Shown here in pieces: positions 56,754-64,000 of a DNA stretch of 64,000 bases. The notes below the pieces were generated by a model. That model had not been told where the DNA came from. It worked only from the letters and a program-made list of their open reading frames with translations, and did not search any database. This DNA comes from Agarophyton chilense. Taxonomy: Eukaryota; Rhodophyta; Florideophyceae; Gracilariales; Gracilariaceae. The stretch is from contig JARGXX010000068.1 of the NCBI GenBank assembly GCA_030374765.1, positions 1 to 64,000 on the forward strand. The letters are read 5' to 3'. Each line of letters starts with the position of its first letter. Position 1 is the first letter of the stretch. A program made the translations under genes and the position numbers.

Positions 56754-57161
56754 GCCTTGGTGTTGACCACCCACTAGCACACATGGAATGCGCAGGTGCA
56801 CCCCAAAGCAGAGTGCTGCGGATCTGGGATGAAATAGCGCAACTGCAGCCCAGTGTGGACTGTAGTCTGGATTGAGATGCCGGCTTTTGGACTGCGTAGG
56901 ACCTCGAAGTAGACAGCTGTTGGACGACAGCGACACCTATGCAGCGCACGCATCATAGAAAATATAGAAGCGCAACCCGCGAGCTGGTCTTGGAGTACCA
57001 GAGAATACTATATAATAAAGAATACCAGACTCTGTCAAAGAGTCTGGGGGCATCCGACACAGCGCGGAACTTCTCTTGGTGCCCAACATTTTGCTTTACG
57101 TGCGGCGAGCGCGAATCGCGATACGTCAAAAAAGCGCTTTGACCTCTAAAGAGTACACTGT
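56754..57161. other. Junction between two gypsy-like elements, no gene seen
   Basis: No coding frame was recognised. An imperfect inverted repeat around the AGACTCTGTCAAAGAGTCT sequence (about 57027-57045) is the only structure noted. Confidence 0.4.
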
Positions 57162-60100
57162 TTGCTTTTTGTGGTTAACGTGATGTCGAAGTACGGAGTT
57201 CTGTCAACCATTTCTGCGCCTAGGCTGGAGAGTCCTACAAAGCCGAACATGATCAAATTCGAAGTGGAGGATGACACGTATAAGGAATATATCGCTGACC
57301 TCAACCAGACTCGCGCAGCTGCAGATCCCATTCAACCAGCCAAGATACGACAGTGCATAAAGCCGGAAATGCTCCACAGTCTGTGCATCTTGGGAGAAAT
57401 CGATGGTGTGAGCACAGTCGAGGACGCGACTGACGAAGTGGTGAAGAACTGGTTCGAAAGCGCTCTCAAAGAAGCTCCGAAGGACCTGGCGCAACGCGTA
57501 CATACATCATTGGATGCAGTGAAGTACCGAACATGTCCCAGGGACCCAGATGGAGCTGTTAGAGAATTTTTCGTGAACATAGTTTCGCATTTAAACAGGA
57601 ATAATGCATCGGAAGTCGTTAAAGATCAATACATCTGCAAGACGATCGTCCCTAAGCTGATAAACTGCGTGGAAGCTGCCGAGCTATGCATTTCTCCGCT
57701 GAACGATAAGTCATACTGGACAGCCGCACAGATCGCAAGCATATCCCATTTTATGAAACGCGCCAGCGCTCTTGCTGTCGAAGCGCATAACGGCGAAGCT
57801 GCAGGAGCGCAGATAAAGCGAAGACACGAGCGCGACGGAGGAAACGTTTCGAAGAAGAGTGAACCCGAGGATATGGAGTGCAGTCACAGACGTTCGAAAC
57901 GAGATTTATCGAACTCAGGAGCACATAAAACGGCCGCAGGCGATACCGTGTGGAAAAGGCCTTGCCTGAACGAGAATTGCGGCCCGAAGCACCGAATCCG
58001 AGACTGCAGTATTATCTCCGCCGACGAACGGAAGCAGCTCCTGGACGATTTCTTTGCAGAGAAGCTGGGAAAGAGGAGCATCAAAGTCACCCGTGTATCA
58101 AGCCATCTGAGCAGCAATGGAAGGTACAACATTCTACTCGACGAACGAGTCGCAGCAGTCGCAATTGGAGACTCTGGCGCCGGCTGTAGGGCTATATCAA
58201 AGGAATTGATGAAGAAAGTCAATGCGGGAAGCAACTTAGAAATCATCGATCTCCCTGAAACCATCGAACTCGAGAGTTCTGTGGAGAGCACTGCAGAAGC
58301 CGCAATTCTGTTCACATCAAAGCAGAAGGTAACGATGTCGCTATTTATAAACCCGCCCAGGACCGTGATACCTATAGTTCTGCATGGGATAGAGTTCTTT
58401 ATTAAGGACCAAAGTTTGAAAGAGGTGATTCTTGGACGCCCCCTGCTCAATGCAACAGGATTCAACCTATACGACCACCTCGAGAAGGTCGGCCCGGTGA
58501 TCAAGGGTATGAGTATCAGCCGTGTCGGATCCTACAGATACATGGAGAAAGACCCAATTGAGCCCCAGGAACACCTCACGGCTGGATTCGGAATCGACGA
58601 ACCCACTGAAATCGATAAGTCTCTCGCTTCCCTGGAGATGGAAGTTTGGAAGAACGGAATGAGTTATGAGGGACTTCGCGATCTGAAGGGAAAACTATGC
58701 GAGTATTGCTCAATCTTCCGCATAAAGCTCGGTCCCGATCCACCCGCCAAAGCTTCCCCATTGGAAATCAAACTGCACCCTGGAGCCAAACTAATCCGCT
58801 GCCCTCAGAGGCGGTACGCTCAGAATCAGCGAGTTCTCATCAGTCTCGCGATCAAGCAGCTGAAAAAAATCGGCGCAGTGTATAGAAACCCAGCAGTCAA
58901 GTGGGCAAGTGCTGCCCTGGCTGTACCAAAGCCCGGGACTGACATTCTGCGCTTCACAATCGACCTCCGCTCCGTAAACTCCAAAACCATACCCATGCAG
59001 TTGGCAATGCCACATCTCGATTCGAAGTTACAGGATTGCGGAGGCTCGAAAGTTTTCGCCAACATCGATTTCTGCCACGCATATTGGCAGTTCGCTCTAT
59101 CTCCTGACTCTCAGGAACTCATGTCTATCCAGACTACGCCAAAAGAGTAGAGCCATTGCACGATCTCATGGAAAATATTTACAAGGAAGCAGGGTCACGA
59201 AAGAAGAGTGCAGTAAGGAAACTCAGAGTGGCAGACAAATGGAACCCATCGCACCACGTCGCGCTCGACGATATCAAACGCCATCTCATCTCTGCAACAA
59301 AACTGTCCTATCCCAAAGAAAAACACACTTTCCGCCTGTCCACCGACGCCATTGAAACCCACTGGGCCGCAATTCTCACCCAGATCCAGGAAGAGCATCG
59401 CAAACTCGACCTCGGGGACCAGAACCATGGGCCCCTCGCCTTCCTTTCTGGAGCGTTCTGCGCCGCCGCAGAGCACTAAAGCACCCCAGAGAAGGAAAGA
59501 TTCGCTATCGTGGAGGCTATGAGTAAGCTGGATTATCTCGTATCCGGTCGGACGGTCTCGATGTTCACGGACCACGCAAACCTCGTCAACACGTACCACC
59601 CGTTCGGAATAAACCCCAGCAAACCACGCCACACGGCTAGCAAGCTGATGAGATGCGCAATGAAGCTCAACGGTTTCAGGTACATTATACAGCATCTACC
59701 GGGGGAACGGAATATTTGGGCTGATATGATGACACGTTGGGCCGTAAAACGTCCTGAAAAAGTAAAAGTATCCACTCTGAGTATCATGCATGACTGTTCT
59801 CATGGCACCAATAAGCCCCGACCTGAAGCCGTAACTCGACTGGCCCAACCTCAAAGACCTGGAGAACACACAACGTAGCAGTCCAGGGAAGCCAGCCATA
59901 AGTTTCAAGCAGAATCAAAGCATTTGGCGAAACAATTCAGGACGTATATGGGTACCCTGGTCAGACGCACTATGCAAGCTAAGAGTTCTGATCGCAGCAC
60001 ACACCGGATCCAGAAGACACCGAGCAAAAGAAGTGAAAAAGGAAAACATCAAGAGACAATTATGGTGGGGCTGTATGGACAAAGATGAGAACGACTTCGT

Positions 60101-60263
60101 GGCATCCTGTATTCACTGCTTCGGCATTCATACAAGATTTACCGTGCCCAGGCCTCTCGGGTCTGCAATCCACGCTACGCAACCCAAAGAAGTAATCCAT
60201 TTCGACTACTGCTATATTGGAAGAAGAAAAAAGCATCACATCTACCCCAGTGAAGCAAAGTGA
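57162..60263 (+). mobile_element. Incomplete gypsy-like element 2 (gag-pol with internal RT deletion)
   Basis: The 662-codon frame 57162-59150 holds Gag, a zinc knuckle variant (CLNENCGPKHRIRDC), protease (AIGDSGAGCRAI, ILGRPLLNATGF) and the first half of RT (ALAVPKPGTDILRFTIDLR, ANIDFCHAYWQFAL). It stops before the YxDD palm motif. After 59150 another frame (59156-59878, with a TAA at 59477-59479) resumes with RNase H (LSTDAIETHWAA, FTDHANLV, NIWADMMTRW). The zinc end of integrase follows at about 59980-60263 (HTGSRRHRA, CIHCFGIH, VIHFDY). The RT centre and most of integrase are missing. Confidence 0.78.
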
Positions 60264-61283
60264 TGTCTGAATGATAGTCAGAAGATGTGCGAAAGATTAT
60301 GCGTTTTTATTGTATTTTTTAGAGTTTTTGGATGCCCAAAGATGTACAAATGATGCACCCAAGTTATGCAGGAGCGCACCTAGAGGATGTTCTATTGAAG
60401 CACAAAAAAGTCCCGGCTGGTGTGCAGAAATTGTGCTCATGATGCACGAAGTGATATACCCTTGATCTCCGCTGGATGTACATTTTTTTATAATTTCAGT
60501 GGGACATCGCGATGTACGAGTGATACACATTGGAATGGTGTTGCATGTCGGCCCCGGTCCTACATGTACTTGTAATTCGACATAATAAAATACCTGGATA
60601 GCACATGCCCTAGTTTTATTCGCTAGTTTTCTAACTGTATTCGCATATCGTACTCGCATATCGTATTTGCATATCGTATTAGCATATCGTATTCGCATAT
60701 CGTATTAGCATATCGTATTCGCATATCATAATTTTCATTGTGAATTCTAGCTCACCTCATCTCTCCCAGGGCTCCTCTCAGAAACCGTTTGGATCGGTTG
60801 CGATCAGATTCCCAATCGAATTCCGGATCATAAACCATTCGACGTCCGTCATGATCCATATATCCTATGAGCTTCTTGATGCACGCAATGTCCTCCACAC
60901 TCCGACGAGTGTCGCGCAATGTGCCTCGACGGTTTCGGCTAAGTAGGAAGGTAAACGGAAGCTGCGAAGCTTTGTCCAGACGCAAGCCATACAACCAATT
61001 GATGCGGGCAAGTTTGAAAGTCTTGCAATACAATAGCTACTCTCCGGGTGTTCGATAAGATACTTCAGCTTCCCAGATCTCGTCTATGCAAGCGTAAAAA
61101 ACGTCTAAGGAAGCATCAGACGCACTCCACTGCTCATCGCTGCGTGTCGAGTCACTTCTGTCTGAATGAGTGGCTACCCAGCATCGCTGCCTTGCACTCT
61201 AAATCCCCTGCCTTTCCCGTCTCATAGTACTTTACTCCAAAGTATCTAGATATGCTACTGTTACAACAGACCGCATCGGCGCA
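60264..61283. other. Intergenic, with a 13-bp tandem repeat
   Basis: No gene was recognised. It contains the 13-bp repeat at 60639-60729 and an AATAAA near 60584. Short frames on both strands lack motifs. Confidence 0.5.
60639..60729. repeat. 13-bp tandem repeat, seven units
   Basis: Seven copies of ATTCGCATATCGT with C/T/A variation at the fourth base and a changed last unit (ATCAT). Confidence 0.9.
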
Positions 61284-63998
61284 TCACGCGCTATTGGCTT
61301 CAGAATCATCACTGACGACCCAGTCAGACTCATGAATTCCATCGCTATCAGCCCCAGCATTGCCGTTGTTGTCCCCTACCACCAATTGTAAAACCTCCGC
61401 GTCTAAATCAGATTCGTCGTTGCCCACCTCCATCGCTTCTATCTCGTCTGCTTCTATCGGCGACTGCGCATCGTCCTCTCCGGAGTTATTATTGGTACCT
61501 TGTACCCCGAGTCCTTCATATTCCTCTTCGGTTTGTTGGTCCACGTCATCATTGGACGCAAACCGCGGAGTAAATCCCTGTTGCCGGTGAACTGCATCAG
61601 GGAGCTGATATCCTTCAGGCACCATGTACATATGGTAGCGGAACAGCTCACCTTTCATGTACCCGTCTTCATAAGATGCTCCAGCGTGGAACACGTCTCC
61701 CCTGCCGATGAAAACAGAGAACGGCGGCACTCGCAAGTTTTTCACCTCCATGCTCTTCGAAAGCTGCTTCAGGCGCTGCAAGCTTCCAAATACCGTGCGG
61801 TGCAAATCTTCGCACACCCATATGGGGAACGAAAACTACCCGGACACCATCATAAAGTACCCCGGGTTCCCTCCAGCCTTCCTTTCTTCGTGCGTCAGCC
61901 TTCGAAAGTCGGTGTGCAGAGCTTGCCGCCGGCATTCCAAGCTCGTGCACCAAACTCTGCCTCCCGTCACAGTCCGATACATCTTGATGCTGTTGCTAAT
62001 GTTGTTGTTCAATCGCAACGCCTACAAGATCTGGCCCAGCCGCGCATCCAACAATGCCCGACACCGAACAAGCCACTCCAATTGCGGGTCGCGTTCCACT
62101 GCATCCACCATTCCGGCTCGGGTCGTCATAAACCTTCCCACTCCTACATTCCGATCCGTCCCGTTTACCGCCGATCTGGCGTTGATAATCGGGTTCCATC
62201 TTACGCGGTTCGATTCAATCCGCAAGTTGGGCTGCTGCTTGAAGTTGTCTTCAAAACATTGCAAGGTTTTCACAGACACATCCCCACCATTCAAACATTT
62301 TGGAGCACCCTCATCGGTTGCAAACGATTCCAAAATGCAGAACCCTTGCTGTTGCAGCTCCCTGCGCATTTCACCGAAGAAATCCGACGCCAACTCATCC
62401 CGCTCCATGGCAGCCATCCACAGGCGCTCCTCTTCACTTTTTGGATTGCCACTCGTCGGTATCAACTGTCCAAACACCGGTACCTTGGTAGATTCCAGCG
62501 CCGCATGCTTCTCCTTCGCGGCGTGCCAAAACACCAGATGGTGGACCAGCTTCAGCTCTTCCACCGTCAGGCATTTAGCTCGGTGCTTGGAAGCCATATG
62601 GATGGAGTCCAGCCATAGATGCACGTGTTGAATCACGTTAACATCCTTTGGCAACATGCTCGGCGGCACATTTGCCCAATTACACCATGCCGGCGATGAA
62701 GCCCCTTTGTAGGTTTCTGGCAGCTTCATCCATTGCGGCGGTCCATCGGGAGGGTTAGAGTCGTCAAGTGGGCGCTCAATGTCAGCATCTCCCATCGAAC
62801 CCCCCCCTCCCACCCCCCCACCCTGCTGCACTCCTTCACCCACTGCATCGTCCGTAACGAATGCCTCATTCCGCTCGCCGTCTAAGAAGTTCTCGGCGCG
62901 GATTCCCAGGTTCTACAGCAGTTCAAACAGAGTACTTCTCCGCAACTGCTTCATCCGCTGCAACAACTCCCTTTCCTGTGCCAGTTGGGTTCTCTTCGAC
63001 CGGCGACTGGGTGGAGACAGTCTCATGTCAGGAGCTTTTCGCTTCATACCCTTTGCAGGCCCAGCCGGCACCTCTTCCACCCTTGGAACAGATCTTTTGC
63101 CTTTGCCCTTACGCGTCTTCACCCTTCGACGCGACTCGTTGTAGTTCATGTCATCGTCCAAGTCCAACACAGCCACCTCCGGCGACGGCGCCACAGTCTT
63201 CACCTTCGCCTGTCCCGGAGCGCTCCGACTTTGATGCTGCCCCGAAGGCTCGCTGGAGACCCTGTCCCTACTTCTCTCCTCACTCCCTACTTCAAACAAC
63301 CCCTCCATCCTGTCCGTCACTTCCTTCATTTTGCGCTCCAGCTTCCTTTCCCACTGCCGGTCGCTCCCGGAGTTCTTCATCTTCGACACAATCATCACGA
63401 GGAAGTTCTGCACGGTGGACGTTTCCACTCCGCCAATGCTCATTTGGGTGTCGAGCACGGCGGCAACCGTCACGTCCTTCTTCTCTGCCACTTGTCGGCA
63501 AAAGAAGTACACCTGCAGCGCAAACTTGAAAAAGTAATACCGCATATCCTCGAACCGGCCCCTTCTCCCCCCTTCGAAACCCCCGCGGGTACCCAGTAAA
63601 GCCTTCACACACTCCACGCAAAACAAAAAACCGCCTTCATCGAGTGTGTACAACCGGTCGTCCGACAAATGCGACAGACCCAGCTTCGGCGCCTCTTTCC
63701 ACACCTTCTCAAAGTTGCTCAGCAACTCCGGGCTCCTTACAAGAGCAAGGGCAATGTCGGCGTAGCGCCGAAGATGCGTCGTTTCCAATGTGCCGAGTAG
63801 CATAAACTCTTGCATCGCTACTGCCACCGCATATGGCGTCAGTGACTTGACCTTCACTTTGTCATCCAACACTGACGCCATTATGAACGACACGGTGGTG
63901 TGCACGCTGTCTGCAAACGACATCGCCAACACGTTGCTTGCCATGATGTTCAGCTTACAACCGATGCTCAACCGCTCCTTCCTTGTGAGGTCCTTGCC
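61284..63998 (-). pseudogene. Large protein with C-terminal 2OG/Fe(II) dioxygenase-like domain; three in-frame UAG
   Basis: One minus-strand frame is open from the window edge to TGA at 61284-61286 (905 codons; the start lies outside) except for TAG at 62913-62915, 62022-62024 and 61836-61838. The N-terminal part is helical, then comes a basic KGKGKR region and a Gly-rich linker. Near the C-terminus LHTDF (His 61914-61916, Asp 61908-61910) and RGDVFHAGASYE (His 61686-61688), followed by FRYHMY, form the HxD...H...R pattern of 2-oxoglutarate/Fe(II) dioxygenases. An acidic tail ends the protein. No frameshift is present. Pseudogene, read-through or recoded UAG are all possible; the host or transposon origin is unknown. 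Confidence 0.6.
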
Positions 63999-64000
63999 GT

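Noticed and set aside
61500..62631. Long plus-strand frames (372 and 307 codons)
   Set aside because: They are antisense to the dioxygenase-like frame, have no recognisable motif, and the minus strand carries the HxD...H pattern.
62861..63599. Plus-strand frames of 204-222 codons
   Set aside because: Ser/Pro/Arg-rich shadows of the minus-strand gene with no domain.
61284..63998. Genome-wide reassignment of UAG to an amino acid
   Set aside because: The 1644-codon helicase has no UAG, several genes in the window end with UAG, and neighbouring elements also hold UAA and UGA in frame.
1..64000. tRNA and rRNA genes
   Set aside because: No cloverleaf or rRNA core sequence was recognised by eye; a covariance search was not possible, so absence is not proven.

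Overview
The window starts at a chromosome end of a eukaryote. The first 1.1 kb is a C-rich telomeric array of mixed CCCCTAAA and CCCCTAAAA units, so the cap is on the left and the chromosome body on the right. Large RecQ-type helicase genes with the N-terminal module of fungal telomere-linked helicases, copia and gypsy retrotransposons, small secreted cysteine-rich proteins and no visible introns suggest a fungus. The unusual long telomere repeat would fit an early-diverging lineage, but that is inference and the species is not identified.

Telomeric part (1-21 kb). The cap is followed by a 5'-truncated, endonuclease-less Penelope-like element (reverse transcriptase at 1326-3137) whose 5' side faces the telomere. 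A second telomeric array (3541-4279) and an intact 1644-residue helicase gene (4324-9258) come next. Then follow degenerate telomere-like DNA with fossil Penelope tails, an array of roughly 0.9-kb noncoding subtelomeric repeats (10183-14384 and 17748-18635), a fragment of a second Penelope element (14385-14862), a helicase gene broken by one missing T (14919-17323) and a third helicase copy cut up by LTR insertions (19253-21190).

Genic island (22-31.3 kb). Two families each occur twice. One is a three-TM membrane protein with a large domain between TM2 and TM3 (intact 22164-23600; stop-containing copy 29809-31278). The other is a small secreted protein with eight conserved cysteines and a five-arginine run (26829-27203 and 28468-28836). 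A decayed copia fragment (24527-26537) sits between them.

Retroelement bed (31.6-60.3 kb). From left to right: a minus-strand copia element with a 666-bp LTR (31612-36542), a 23-bp minisatellite, a plus-strand copia element with several in-frame stops (37450-42305), an 11-kb Ty3/gypsy chromovirus with two 888-bp LTRs and an unexpected antisense reading frame of about 550 codons (42306-53422), an AT-rich island (53423-54580), and two incomplete gypsy-like elements (54581-56753 and 57162-60263). Many frames are preserved but hold isolated stop codons; the one that can be polarised against an intact paralogue is a CGA to TGA change.

Right edge (61.3-64 kb). A long minus-strand frame, open to the window end, encodes a large protein ending in a 2-oxoglutarate/Fe(II) dioxygenase-like domain and is crossed by three in-frame UAG codons.

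The main theme is chromosome-end biology: telomere repeats, a retroelement that can extend ends without its own endonuclease, telomere-linked helicases and patchwork subtelomeric repeats. Boundaries were read by eye; no alignment or database search was run.
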